Shown: positions 44,442 through 53,839 of the stretch, in pieces
Layout: every line of letters starts with the position of its first letter
Position numbering within the stretch: the stretch's first letter is position 1
Assembly (NCBI GenBank): GCA_027343695.1
Contig: DAHWKJ010000077.1
Span: forward strand, 1 to 60,899
Reading direction: 5' to 3'
Source of the DNA: Sulfobacillus sp.
GTDB lineage: Bacteria; Bacillota; Sulfobacillia; Sulfobacillales; Sulfobacillaceae
Length of the DNA: 60,899 nt
The notes under the pieces: generated by a model
Database searches by the model: none
Told to the model about the DNA's origin: nothing
The model's input: only the letters and a program-made list of their open reading frames with translations
Made by a program: the position numbers and the translations under genes

Positions 44442-45467
44442 TTACTGGCGGTATAGGGCAATGTATCCCCCCGATTGCAGCGACTTGTTGTACCACACGT
44501 CTTCCAATCGGACGAGCTGCCACGGGCTTTCCCAACCTTGACTTTCTTTCTGAAATACGGTGTCTTGGCTGACCGCAAATGCCGCGTGCTGAGCCGTCCC
44601 ATCGCTTCTGCACCATACTAAGACGTCGGCGGGCTGAACGGGCCATGCATGTGTAATCGTTCGGATCTCGGTCCCTGGTCGATACCGCTGAGCGTCAAGC
44701 AAGCGGAAAAAAGGTCCTTGGTGTATCCACTGGGTCATGACGTGTCGGCTTTGGGGATACGAAGCGACGCCGGTTCCTCCGAGAACCATGCCAATCGCCG
44801 CTGCAAAACAATTTGGACCGCTCTGATCCGCAAACCGCCCGACGTACTCGTGGATCAGACCATACGGCACACGCTCGTAGCCACCGCTTAGCTCGGCTCG
44901 CGGGAATGTATTTGCAGAACAGTACAACACTGCTTTCTGCTTGTTAACCGACGGGCCGTCATCCTTGTGCCATTCCTGTAACCACTTCACGACCCACAAC
45001 TTCTGTTCGTCGCGGCGCTTGGCCTGCCAGTCCTCGGCGGTGAGCAGATAGAACCGGCGCCCATCCACCGTAACCGTGTTGTTGACCGGGTAGTCAGAGT
45101 TCTCGAACCAGTCTGGATGATAGACGTTTCCGCGCCCGCACCGAATTTGAGAGGCCATCAGGTCCGCCTGGAGGGTCGGACCAATGGCCCGCCATTGTGC
45201 GGCATCTAGCAACGTAACCCAAGGCACTTCAGGAATAGCCAAATCGAACATATGGTACACGGCGCCGTAATCCAACGAAAACCGAGGGAAACTCCGCGAA
45301 AATTCTTCGCGAGTATAGACCGGGATTCCGGCTTCAATCAAGTACCGGTGGATGTGGTCGGCCTCGAAATAATACAAATCGTACGGAGGTAGAAATCGTT
45401 CCACTAAGGTGTCTAGCGTGGTATCGATCAGGGTGGCATTGCCAATGACGTACAGAAACTCACATCC
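44442..45467 (-). CDS. unknown protein with NlpC/P60-like C-terminal Cys/His domain; start disturbed
   Basis: A GTG at 45404 gives 320 residues, but the same frame stays open to 45467 with protein-like sequence upstream (EFLYVIGNATLID, then TTLDTLV), so the GTG is probably internal. No ATG/GTG/TTG exists in the extra 21 codons; an AAGGATGTG lies in another frame, suggesting a lost base near 45462. Numbering from the GTG, the C-terminal part has Cys199 in GPNCFAAAIGMV and His273 in QHAAFAVSQDTVF, with a following EDVW. This is the order of papain-like amidases. The N-terminal 190 residues match nothing I know. Confidence 0.6.
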   Translation of the reverse strand, partial: GCEFLYVIGNATLIDTTLDTLVERFLPPYDLYYFEADHIHRYLIEAGIPVYTREEFSRSFPRFSLDYGAVYHMFDLAIPEVPWVTLLDAAQWRAIGPTLQADLMASQIRCGRGNVYHPDWFENSDYPVNNTVTVDGRRFYLLTAEDWQAKRRDEQKLWVVKWLQEWHKDDGPSVNKQKAVLYCSANTFPRAELSGGYERVPYGLIHEYVGRFADQSGPNCFAAAIGMVLGGTGVASYPQSRHVMTQWIHQGPFFRLLDAQRYRPGTEIRTITHAWPVQPADVLVWCRSDGTAQHAAFAVSQDTVFQKESQGWESPWQLVRLEDVWYNKSLQSGGYIALYRQ

Positions 45468-46012
45468 TTATTTGTTAGTCTCAGTGGTGGATAACTTTAT
45501 CAAAGATTTCCGACGAGCCACTGGACCTCGTCGAGCATCGCGGAGTCCTGACGGCTTGCCCGATGTAGACCGTCCGCGAGCGACCTCACAACGCTAGCCA
45601 GTTCATCTGTGCTACGTAAGATGGTACAGGTCTTTCGCGGCACCCGCCACAGCAAACGGCGTCATGGCTTCTTAGCTTAATGCGTTTACGCCCCCGGCGG
45701 CAGTTGACAAGCTATTAGTTGGTTCAGCTCCGTAGGCACTCTCGTCTACCTTGCTGCATGAACGGAGACGCGAAAAGAGCCGTTTGGGCTGCTCGCCATC
45801 TTTAGGGTTGTAACCGCGCAATTTAGTTGCATGATTTGTGGTCTCATTGTCAGACCGCATCCCCATATGCCAGACCCATCTCCTGCGAGGCACTAATAGC
45901 ATGATCAAGCACTCGGCCAAATCGGTGCGGGCACGCTTGGCGTTAATCAGGAGACAACATCGCGATGCACATCGGCGAAGACTCATACGATATTAACGCC
46001 GCGGGAACTGCA
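45468..46012. other. 545-bp stretch without a recognisable gene
   Basis: A 104-codon minus-strand frame (45672-45986) contains an ordinary-looking segment (RGYNPKDGEQPKRLFSRLRS) but has no clear ribosome binding site and matches no family I can name. It could be a remnant. No tRNA, transposase motif, terminal repeat or riboswitch core was found. Confidence 0.4.
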
Positions 46013-46533
46013 CTAGGGGGTTCGAACGGGGTCATCGTCACTTCCCCCCGAATCCCCCTGGGCTCGGGGGATCGCGAGCGAGAACGTGGGCTCGCCACAC
46101 GTGAGCACCCCATCGTCGGTAAAGCCGACCGCTTTGTAAAAGCGTTGCGCGGGCCGATTTGGGGATGAACCGTAAGGCGTAGACGACTACACGTTGGATG
46201 GTGATCCTGGATGTGCTGAATGAGTCGCGTGACGGCCGCAGATCCCAATCTCCGGCGTTGAAATCGTTGGTCAATGAAGAAGTGAAACAGCCAAAAATCG
46301 TGGTAACTGTTCGGGGTATAGTGTAAGTTAAAGAACCCCACCATCGTCTCCTGTTGATAGACGCCGTACGGCTCTACCGTCTTGCCGCCGGGTCTAATGT
46401 AGGCTTTGGCCAGCGCGATGGCCGCCACGGGCGTCACGCCCGCCACAAAGGGTTGCTGAGTCGGATCGACAGCCAGTGTCAGAGTCTCCCGCCAGTTCTC
46501 CTCCGTAATGGCTTTGAGCTCTACCGAAGACAT
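46013..46533 (-). pseudogene. GNAT acetyltransferase gene interrupted by a frameshift
   Basis: ATG 46533 follows GAAGGAGGG. The frame reads a normal GNAT protein up to RLRLTVHP: MSSVELKAITEENW, VGFFNLHYTPNSYHDFW, and the CoA-binding QRRRLGSAAVTRLIQH. At a run of four G (46161-46164, plus strand) the correct frame switches: the next frame continues NRPAQRFYKAVGFTDDG and SLAIPRAQGDSGG, ending at TAG 46015-46013. The as-read frame instead runs to 45943 with Arg/Ser-rich nonsense. A single-base indel, real or from sequencing, explains both. Confidence 0.8.
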
Positions 46534-46871
46534 CGTGCGAACCCTCCTTCGATCCGGTTGTTGGTCGTCTTTTCAGTCCAATCCTTTTGTTTCCATGTCC
46601 CCACATTCGGCCGCGAGGATGATGATTCGATTGTCGCGCAAGCCATTCTTGGCGGCGCTTTCACCCCCAACAATGCCTGCTTCATGACACGAGCTCTTGT
46701 CAGGATCAAGTCTGCCATTCCTTCCATCGCAGGCAGGCGCTTGGACCAGCAACCGTGGCCGGTGTCGGCTCTTTGCTAACCTGTACGAGCCACCTAGACG
46801 GCCTAAACCTATCGGTGCTCTCTTGCCACGGGGCACTCTATTGGTAGACGACGCCTCGATCCGTCGAGTGG
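46534..46871. other. 338-bp stretch without a recognisable gene
   Basis: Between the acetyltransferase start and the end of the EAL/GGDEF gene. Short minus-strand frames exist (46521-46727; 46573-46836), but none has family resemblance. No strong promoter or terminator was found. Confidence 0.4.
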
Positions 46872-49800
46872 TTATTGCGACAGGTCGATCAAAGAACCAT
46901 CGGGTGAAAGATGGTGATAGGCGCGCTGAAGCAAGTCAGAAAAATTATGGGTGCCTTGGTTGCCCCAGATCAACGACCATCGCATCGGGTGGGCGAGCGT
47001 CTTTTGGATCTTCCGAATTTCTTCTTGGATCGAGACGGGTTCGCGGTTGCGATAGAGAATCACAAATTCGTCACTGCCGAGACGACCTAACATGGCATCG
47101 GGGTCTTTGGCCCGGTGGATCGTGGTGGCGACTTCTTGCAACAAGCGGTCACCCGCACTGTAGCCTTCGTCCACGTTGAACCGTGAAAAATTGTCGAGAT
47201 CCAGAAGCACTAGCGCCATCGAGGTCGACTCGCCCTGCATAATTTTGGTGGATTCCCCATGGAAGTAGCGTTGGATGGTATAGCGGTTGGCCATCTGTGT
47301 CAAGGGATCCACGATGAGCGAGTGGTCGTCCTGATCGCGCAACTGAATCACTTCATAGGAAACCCCAACATAACCTAAAAAGACCTCGATGAGGTGTAGA
47401 CGAGCCGCATTAAAATAATTTCGCGATGTGCTATGGATGCCAACAAACATCTCGGTGGGGCGTCCATGGAGGGTCATCGGGAACACGGCGCAGGATTGGA
47501 TACCTTGAGCCTGAAGCCTCGGGTCTACCTCTCCGCCTTCTTTTACCGTGGCGCCTTGATGACGGGGATCAGATTCTTGAAACATTTGTTGAAGCAGCCC
47601 TTCATAGCTACGGACCTTCCCGAACGTGTGAAGAGATGGGAGGCGAGCCAGATCTTCGATGATAAAGCCTCCCGAAGCTCCCATGCTTTGGGTAAAAATA
47701 TCCCCAGTGCGTAGCCATAGCTGATCTATATCGGGAACCAGGGGAAGTTCTCGGCTGGCTCGCATCAGCACATCGACTTGTTTTTGCTGGTCTTGTAACA
47801 GATGCATGAGCCGTCGGTCATAGAGTGCGCTGGCGGCCACGTGTGCAAACGACGTCAAATCGGAAATCAAGGGGGACCGTACTGTAGTCGAAGACTTTTG
47901 GAATATGGTGAGAACCCCTAAGGTTTCGTCGTGGCTACTCAGCGGGATCGCCACGACATGGGAGAGGCCTTGGTCTCGAGCCCAACCGGAAAGGGCTGAG
48001 GGACTCTTCACGCCATGCATCTCTGACAATGGCAGGGTTCGGGAAGCTGCTGTGCGCTCATAAAAGACCTGGCTTAGGAGGTTAAGGGAAGCCTCCGATT
48101 GCGGTTTTAAGGGGACAGGCATCTGTCTCGCTATGGCGGCAAGTGAGCCCGAAGCCGCTCGATGACGGAATTCGTTGCCAACCGGTTCAGATACGACGAC
48201 CAGTTCCGCACCCGTCATGCGGAGTGTCGCATTGGACACGCTTTCCAAAATCTGTTCTTCCGTGGTACATGTAGAAATTTCGAAGAGGGCCGCGGTGAGT
48301 TGCTCCTGGCGGTTTTGTGCGGCTTGGGTTTCCTCTAAGGTTAAAGACTTTTCTAGGAGTGTGGTGGCGAGGGACGCCAAAGCTTGAAGACGACGAATCC
48401 GACCCAAGGTAAAGCCGCCAATTTCACTATGATAGACCTTTAATAATCCGAGGATTCGATTACCTACCATCAAGGGGATGCCGGCCGCCGATTTGATACC
48501 GGATGCCAGCATATCTTCCAGCCACGGAACCAATGTGGGTTCCAAGACAATGTCAGGCACAATCATTTGCTGGCCGGTCTGCAAGATTTGGCCCACCGGT
48601 CCCCGGCCGTCAATGGTCTCTGGGTTAAAGAGGTCCTCCTGGGGGATATCAAAAGCACTACCATCGGCTTGGATGCAATGTAGATGACCGGCTCCGTCTA
48701 AGAGGCCGATCCATCCCTCGTGGCCTTCCGATACCGCCAAGGCGCCTTGCATCACTTTAGCTACCAGTCTTTCCACGTCTTCGGTGTCGGCCAAGGTAGC
48801 AATCGCTTCGTAGAGCGGTTCCCCTAGGGGATCTAGGTTCTGCACTGCCGAATCTTCAAGTGTTGAGAAGCCGATAGCCAGGACAAAGAGATGGGCGAGC
48901 CCCTCGGCGAGCTTTACCATGTCGGGACGCACCCGGTGTGGTGCATAAAAACCGATATGCAGGATGCCCCAGCAATCGTGGTTGTCACAAATCGGGACGG
49001 CAATCCCTGATTCCAAACCCAGTTGTTGGGACCACGGGGTCCTCTGATCGGTGAGCGTTTGATGAATATAGGGGTTACGATCAATAAGGGGCCGCGATGT
49101 GGGTAGATCCACATCAATGTGGATTTTTTGGATTGGCGGCCTCAAGGACTCCGGTAAAGTGGTTTCGTAGAGCTCCATCACGGTCTCGTTGCGACGGAAC
49201 AAGCTAACCACATCCGCGCCCAGCAACCGCATGGCGAGACGGACTAAGTGGGTGTTACGGCCTTCTCCTTGGGCCATTCCTTGCACCATCCGTTGAGCCG
49301 TATTCAAGAGTGCCTGCAAATGCTGGCTCTGATCCACAGGAGATTCCATCGAACGGTTAAAATAGTCGCTATGCGAGATAGAAGCCAGGTCGTAGCGGGG
49401 ACGCCCTAAGAGATACCCCTGTCCATAGTCGACACCGATTTCTTGTAAGGTGAAGAGCTCACTTGGGGTTTCGATGCCTTCCGCCACAATTTCGATGGCG
49501 GCCGTCTTATTGGCAAATCTCACGGTGCTCTCGACCAGGGCAAGTTTGATGCTATTGCGGTCAACGTCGCGAATCAAGGAAAGGTCGATTTTAGCAAAGT
49601 CCGGTTTCAACTCCACCAACCGATTAAGACCCGAATAGCCGGCACCGAGGTCGTCGAGCGCAATTTTCACGCCCAGATCCCGGAACGGCTGTAAGAGACT
49701 GGACAAATGGGCATCGCCCGCTTCTAAGGTTTCACGCTCCGAAATCTCCAATACGATCTGATTTGGTCTCAAGTGGGGGTGATTCTGGATTAGGTGCAAA

Positions 49801-50132
49801 AGATACCCGGGGTCGGCGATGGAACGAGGGACCACATTGATAAAGAGGTACGTGTCCGGTGTCCACCCGATCTCCTCCACAGCAGACAGCATGGCGGTAT
49901 ACGCCATGCGATCGAAGGTCGCGAGTTGGCGATGACGGTCAGCCGATGCGATCAGGGCCAGAACTGGGATCGGAGACCCGTCCCGGTCAATCGGACGACT
50001 AAGTGCCTCATATGCGTGGACCGACCCACTCTGTAAAGAGACGATGGGTTGGAACACGGCCTGAATGTGACCGCCGTGTTTCCAGTGATTCCACAATTTG
50101 GTCAGGTTCAACGGATGTTCGGTCAGTTCCAT
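46872..50132 (-). CDS. EAL - multi-GAF - GGDEF cyclic-di-GMP signalling protein
   Basis: 1086 residues, no membrane segment. The EAL phosphodiesterase domain is N-terminal (about 20-255): EAL at 42-44, LEISER, LDDLGAGYSG, AKIDLSLIR, EGIET and QGYLLGRP, so catalytic residues look intact. Three or four GAF-like sensor modules fill about 275-925. The C-terminal diguanylate cyclase domain has LTQMANRY and LVLLDLDNFSRFN, but its signature is GSDEF (1019-1023) and it lacks an obvious RxxD inhibitory site. Domain order EAL first, GGDEF last is the reverse of the common one. It is transcribed away from leuS. Confidence 0.93.
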   Translation of the reverse strand: MELTEHPLNLTKLWNHWKHGGHIQAVFQPIVSLQSGSVHAYEALSRPIDRDGSPIPVLALIASADRHRQLATFDRMAYTAMLSAVEEIGWTPDTYLFINVVPRSIADPGYLLHLIQNHPHLRPNQIVLEISERETLEAGDAHLSSLLQPFRDLGVKIALDDLGAGYSGLNRLVELKPDFAKIDLSLIRDVDRNSIKLALVESTVRFANKTAAIEIVAEGIETPSELFTLQEIGVDYGQGYLLGRPRYDLASISHSDYFNRSMESPVDQSQHLQALLNTAQRMVQGMAQGEGRNTHLVRLAMRLLGADVVSLFRRNETVMELYETTLPESLRPPIQKIHIDVDLPTSRPLIDRNPYIHQTLTDQRTPWSQQLGLESGIAVPICDNHDCWGILHIGFYAPHRVRPDMVKLAEGLAHLFVLAIGFSTLEDSAVQNLDPLGEPLYEAIATLADTEDVERLVAKVMQGALAVSEGHEGWIGLLDGAGHLHCIQADGSAFDIPQEDLFNPETIDGRGPVGQILQTGQQMIVPDIVLEPTLVPWLEDMLASGIKSAAGIPLMVGNRILGLLKVYHSEIGGFTLGRIRRLQALASLATTLLEKSLTLEETQAAQNRQEQLTAALFEISTCTTEEQILESVSNATLRMTGAELVVVSEPVGNEFRHRAASGSLAAIARQMPVPLKPQSEASLNLLSQVFYERTAASRTLPLSEMHGVKSPSALSGWARDQGLSHVVAIPLSSHDETLGVLTIFQKSSTTVRSPLISDLTSFAHVAASALYDRRLMHLLQDQQKQVDVLMRASRELPLVPDIDQLWLRTGDIFTQSMGASGGFIIEDLARLPSLHTFGKVRSYEGLLQQMFQESDPRHQGATVKEGGEVDPRLQAQGIQSCAVFPMTLHGRPTEMFVGIHSTSRNYFNAARLHLIEVFLGYVGVSYEVIQLRDQDDHSLIVDPLTQMANRYTIQRYFHGESTKIMQGESTSMALVLLDLDNFSRFNVDEGYSAGDRLLQEVATTIHRAKDPDAMLGRLGSDEFVILYRNREPVSIQEEIRKIQKTLAHPMRWSLIWGNQGTHNFSDLLQRAYHHLSPDGSLIDLSQ

Positions 50133-50266
50133 AGTCGGCCCCCTACATGACTCGACAAATTATTAGAGAAGATCTTCGATGATTCTACAAAAATTCCTTT
50201 ATTTATCACCCGAAACTTTTCGCATTGAGAGTATCTGCGATGAACTCGGAAAAAATCTTGGAGAAT

Positions 50267-50295
50267 TTGCCTTTTCGAAGGGGACATCGTAAAAT
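50267..50295 (+). promoter_or_regulatory. promoter of the leuS T-box leader
   Basis: TTGCCT (50267-50272), 17-bp spacer, TAAAAT (50290-50295), in the divergent gap between the EAL/GGDEF gene and leuS. Confidence 0.65.
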
Positions 50296-50301
50296 ATGAC
50301 T

Positions 50302-50523
50302 AAGATTTTTTATAGCGACTCGATGAAGACGAATAAGTAGGGTAGCCAAAATTAGAGAGCCAGGAGTGTGGTGAAAACTGGTTGCGGTTCCCTATTTCTC
50401 ACCGTTGGAGGGTCGGTGGCCGTAGCGCCTTTACGCTACGTTGAGGTGGGCGGAAAGAACCGCTAATTGGGGTGGTACCGCGGGTGAATAACTCGTCCCT
50501 AGGGCTTTTGAGGGGCGTTTTTT
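50302..50523 (+). promoter_or_regulatory. T-box riboswitch controlling leuS (tRNA-Leu sensing)
   Basis: Stem I has AGAGAG at 50354-50359 and a proposed specifier CTC (Leu) at 50398-50400, 44 nt downstream; the equivalent distance in the valS leader is 43 nt. The T-box core GGTGGTACCGCG is at 50471-50482. A terminator stem CGTCCCT (50494-50500) / AGGGGCG (50511-50517) is followed by six T. Core and terminator are directly visible; the specifier is inferred. Confidence 0.93.
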
Positions 50524-50541
50524 ATTTGGAGGGGATGAGCG

Positions 50542-53010
50542 ATGCAAACCACAGACATCACCCGACAGAGCGGGCCAAGTGACCGGTATGAGGTGCGCGC
50601 GGTAGAGCAGCACTGGCAAGCACGTTGGGCTCTTGAGGGGATCTATCACGCGGAAATCAGTGACAAACCGAAATATTATTGCTTAGAACAGTTTCCTTAT
50701 CCCTCGGGTCATTTGCACATGGGTCATGTACGGGTATTTACGCTGGGAGACGTGGTCGCGCGCTACCGACGGATGCGCGGATATTCGGTGCTCCATCCCA
50801 TGGGATGGGATGCATTTGGAATGCCGGCAGAAAATGCGGCCATCAAGAGTGGGATTCCACCACGCGTATCGACATTGGCTAACATTGAGTATATGAAAAA
50901 GCAAATGCAGGATATGGGGTTGTCGTTTGACTGGCGTCGTGAAGTTACCACCTCCGAGCCTGATTACTATCGATTTACCCAAGAATTGTTTTTGCTGTTT
51001 TTTTCCCGTAAGCTCGCATATCGTCGGGATGGTGCGGTGAACTGGTGTCCCTCATGTGAAACCGTGCTCGCCAATGAACAAGTGGAGGAGGGGCAGTGCT
51101 GGCGTTGTGACACGGTGGTCACCAAGCGGGATCTCACGCAGTGGTATTTCCGTATCACGGACTATGCGGATCGACTCCTTGATGATTTGGAGGACCTCAA
51201 TTGGCCCAATGAGATTAAGGCGCAACAGACCCATTGGATTGGACGCAGCGAAGGAGCCGAAATTGTATTTCCGGTCCCGAGCCACGGGGAATCGATTCGG
51301 GTATTTACGACACGCCCGGATACCTTATATGGGGCAACCTATGTGGTTCTGGCTCCGGAGCATCCGCTGGTCGAGACCCTTATCGGAGGAAACCCCAACC
51401 AAGATGCTGTGAATCAATTTATTGCCGAAGAACGGACTCGAAGCGACATCGAGCGGACTTCGGAGACCTCTGAAAAACGTGGGATGTTTACCGGCTCGTT
51501 TGCCAGCCATCCGTTGACGGGGGAACCGATTCCGATCTGGGTGGCCAATTATGTGTTGGTCGATTACGGCACGGGAGCGGTGATGGGTGTCCCGGCCCAT
51601 GATCAACGAGACTTTATGTATGCGACCAAATATAGCCTCCCTATTCGCTCGGTGATTCGTCCAGAGAATGGCATGACAACCCCTGACAGCGCGGCCTATA
51701 CAGGCCCTGGCGTGCTCATTAATTCAGATTCCTTTGACGGAATGGCTAACGGGGATGCCAAACGAGCGATTGCGAAACTTTTGGAGACCAAAGGCCTTGG
51801 TACCCCTAAAGTCACCTATCGGATGCGCGACTGGCTCATATCACGCCAGCGTTATTGGGGTGCGCCAATTCCGATTGTCTATTGCGATGGTTGTGGTGTG
51901 GTACCGGTGCCAAGAGAACAGCTTCCGGTGCTCCTGCCGGACGATGTCCAATTCACTGGGGCGGGGGGGTCGCCGTTAGCCGGAGCTCAAGATTGGGTGA
52001 ACACGCCGTGCCCTGAATGCGGCTTGCCGGCACGGCGTGAAACCGACACCATGGACACTTTTGTGGACTCCAGTTGGTATTACATGCGCTACACCTCACC
52101 CGGTGACCAACAACAACCGTTTGATGTCGCTAAAGCCAATTATTGGATGCCGGTGGACGAGTATGTGGGCGGCAAGGAACATGCCGTGTTGCACATGCTC
52201 TACTCGCGATTTTTTACCAAAGTCTTGTATGACGCGGGATGGCTGGCCTATCAGGAACCTTTTAACCACCTGTTGGTCCAAGGCATGGTGGTGTATGGGG
52301 GCTCTAAGATGTCGAAAAGCAAGGGCAACACGGTAAGCCCCGAGACCATTATGACAGAGTGGGGCACCGACGCGACACGACTCTTTATGCTGTTCGCGGC
52401 GCCCCCGGATAAGGACTTCGAGTGGTCGGATCAAGGTGTGGAGGGGACTTACAGATTTTTGCAGCGAGTGTATCGGTTGGTGACGCGTTCGCCGCGTGGC
52501 CGGTCCGACTCAGAGCGCGGGGCCCTCGAACGCGTGCGTCGAGCTCGAGCACGGGCGGTTCAAAAGGTGACTGAAGATCTCGCAACTCGCAGTGCTTTTA
52601 ATACCGCCGTGAGCACTTTGATGGAATATACCAATACCCTCTATGCGGACGGCGAAGCGGTATCCGATGCAGAGCTCTTTCAGGCCCAAGAGGCATTGGT
52701 ATTGCTCCTGGCGCCCTTCGCCCCGCACTTGGCGGATGAACTCTGGCATCATTTGGGGCACGATCGCAGTGTGCATCAAGAAACCTGGCCCAGCTACGAT
52801 CCCGACTGGTTGGTAGAGCAAGAACTCGAAATTGCGATTCAGGTCAATGGTAAGGTTCGGGGACGGATGGTGGTGGCAAAAGACGCCACCCCGGATGAAC
52901 TGATTGCGTTAGCGCTCGCACATGAACAGGTTGTGGCGCAGGTTACAGGTCGTGAGGTCGTCAAGGTGGTCCCGATTCCGGGTCGATTGGTCAACGTGGT
53001 GGTGCGGTGA
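50542..53010 (+). CDS. leuS: leucyl-tRNA synthetase
   Basis: Class I synthetase charging tRNA-Leu. 822 residues. The HIGH motif reads HMGH (FPYPSGHLHMGHVRVFT) and KMSKS lies in GGSKMSKSKGNTVSP. The editing domain (about 220-420) includes TTRPDTLYGATYVVLAPEHP and a DYGTGAVMGVPAHDQRD segment. Zn-type Cys pairs (WCPSCE, CWRCD) and the tRNA-contacting ending INGKVRG-like QVNGKVRGRM are present. GGAGGGG precedes the ATG. The last bases overlap a small membrane gene. Confidence 0.98.
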   Translation: MQTTDITRQSGPSDRYEVRAVEQHWQARWALEGIYHAEISDKPKYYCLEQFPYPSGHLHMGHVRVFTLGDVVARYRRMRGYSVLHPMGWDAFGMPAENAAIKSGIPPRVSTLANIEYMKKQMQDMGLSFDWRREVTTSEPDYYRFTQELFLLFFSRKLAYRRDGAVNWCPSCETVLANEQVEEGQCWRCDTVVTKRDLTQWYFRITDYADRLLDDLEDLNWPNEIKAQQTHWIGRSEGAEIVFPVPSHGESIRVFTTRPDTLYGATYVVLAPEHPLVETLIGGNPNQDAVNQFIAEERTRSDIERTSETSEKRGMFTGSFASHPLTGEPIPIWVANYVLVDYGTGAVMGVPAHDQRDFMYATKYSLPIRSVIRPENGMTTPDSAAYTGPGVLINSDSFDGMANGDAKRAIAKLLETKGLGTPKVTYRMRDWLISRQRYWGAPIPIVYCDGCGVVPVPREQLPVLLPDDVQFTGAGGSPLAGAQDWVNTPCPECGLPARRETDTMDTFVDSSWYYMRYTSPGDQQQPFDVAKANYWMPVDEYVGGKEHAVLHMLYSRFFTKVLYDAGWLAYQEPFNHLLVQGMVVYGGSKMSKSKGNTVSPETIMTEWGTDATRLFMLFAAPPDKDFEWSDQGVEGTYRFLQRVYRLVTRSPRGRSDSERGALERVRRARARAVQKVTEDLATRSAFNTAVSTLMEYTNTLYADGEAVSDAELFQAQEALVLLLAPFAPHLADELWHHLGHDRSVHQETWPSYDPDWLVEQELEIAIQVNGKVRGRMVVAKDATPDELIALALAHEQVVAQVTGREVVKVVPIPGRLVNVVVR

Positions 53011-53303
53011 GAGCACTGTTATCCATTGTGATTGCGGGTTCATCGGGGGTTGTAGCGGCACTCATCGTGCGTGCTCGACGGCCCTATTCGAACGTGGCCT
53101 TGGAGTGGCTCCTCATCGTCGCCGCGGTGGCTGCGATGGTGGCCGAAGCGGCCACGGTGGGGTTTGTTGGGGCTCCCCCGGAAGTGTTGGAGCCTCTGTT
53201 GGGGGGGCTCCTCATCGGGGCGATAGCTGCATGGTTCTCCTCTAAAAAACCACCGCAAGATAAAGAAAAGGCCGATGGCGAGCCACCGACCAAAACACGC
53301 TAG
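53007..53303 (+). CDS. small membrane protein after leuS
   Basis: 98 residues. GTG 53007 overlaps the leuS TGA (GTGA), implying coupling. Three hydrophobic segments are seen: LLSIVIAGSSGVVAALIV, LEWLLIVAAVAAMVAEAATV and LLGGLLIGAIAAWF. A charged tail (SSKKPPQDKEKADGEPP) follows. No family recognised; the overlap and membrane pattern are the evidence for it being real. Confidence 0.55.
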   Translation: MRALLSIVIAGSSGVVAALIVRARRPYSNVALEWLLIVAAVAAMVAEAATVGFVGAPPEVLEPLLGGLLIGAIAAWFSSKKPPQDKEKADGEPPTKTR

Positions 53304-53359
53304 TCCATGCTGCAAACCGATCGGTGTAATGCTTGGGACCGTGAAAGGTCGTGAGGAAC

Positions 53360-53839
53360 ATGGTAGTACGAAACATTGCATTGCAGGATCTCCCTTTTGT
53401 GTGGAAGATGTTGTATCAGGCATTATACGTTCCCCATGGAGAACCACCGTGGCCCGAAGACATTGTGTCTGAGCCGGTGATCGCTAAATATCTGGATGGA
53501 TGGGGCCGCCCAGGCGATCTTGGCCTGATCGGTGAACTCGATCAGAACGCGGTGGGAGCGGTCTGGCTTCGTACTTTTGACCTGGCCCATGCCGGGTATG
53601 GGTATGTGGACGACGACACTCCCGAGCTCAGCATTGCGGTGGTTCCCGAATGTCGCGGGCACGGACTGGGTAGTGCCTTGATGTCCGCTATTGAGTCGCA
53701 GGCGCTCAAAGCGGGATACGCGTCTATCAGTCTCAGCGTAGATTACAGAAATCCCGCGCGTCGTCTCTATCAGCGGCTTGGTTACCGAGAGGTCGGGGTG
53801 GGAGGGACATCCGCTATCATGAAAAAGGAATTGCGGTGA
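53360..53839 (+). CDS. GNAT family N-acetyltransferase
   Basis: 159 residues from ATG 53360 (GAGGAAC just upstream); GTG 53351 is an alternative. The core is typical: ELSIAVVPECRGHGLGSALM with the CoA-binding RGHGLG, then ISLSVDYRNPARRLYQRLGY. Acceptor unknown. It follows the leuS pair in the same direction. Confidence 0.88.
   Translation: MVVRNIALQDLPFVWKMLYQALYVPHGEPPWPEDIVSEPVIAKYLDGWGRPGDLGLIGELDQNAVGAVWLRTFDLAHAGYGYVDDDTPELSIAVVPECRGHGLGSALMSAIESQALKAGYASISLSVDYRNPARRLYQRLGYREVGVGGTSAIMKKELR

Noticed and set aside
43846..44646. 266-codon minus-strand frame over the SDR gene
   Set aside because: It is the antisense shadow of a clear SDR, with Arg/Ser/Pro-rich nonsense composition.
45672..45986. 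Transposase or TnpB remnant, or group II intron end
   Set aside because: The 104-codon frame lacks a DDE, RuvC, zinc-ribbon or maturase motif, and no terminal repeats or intron domain V were seen.
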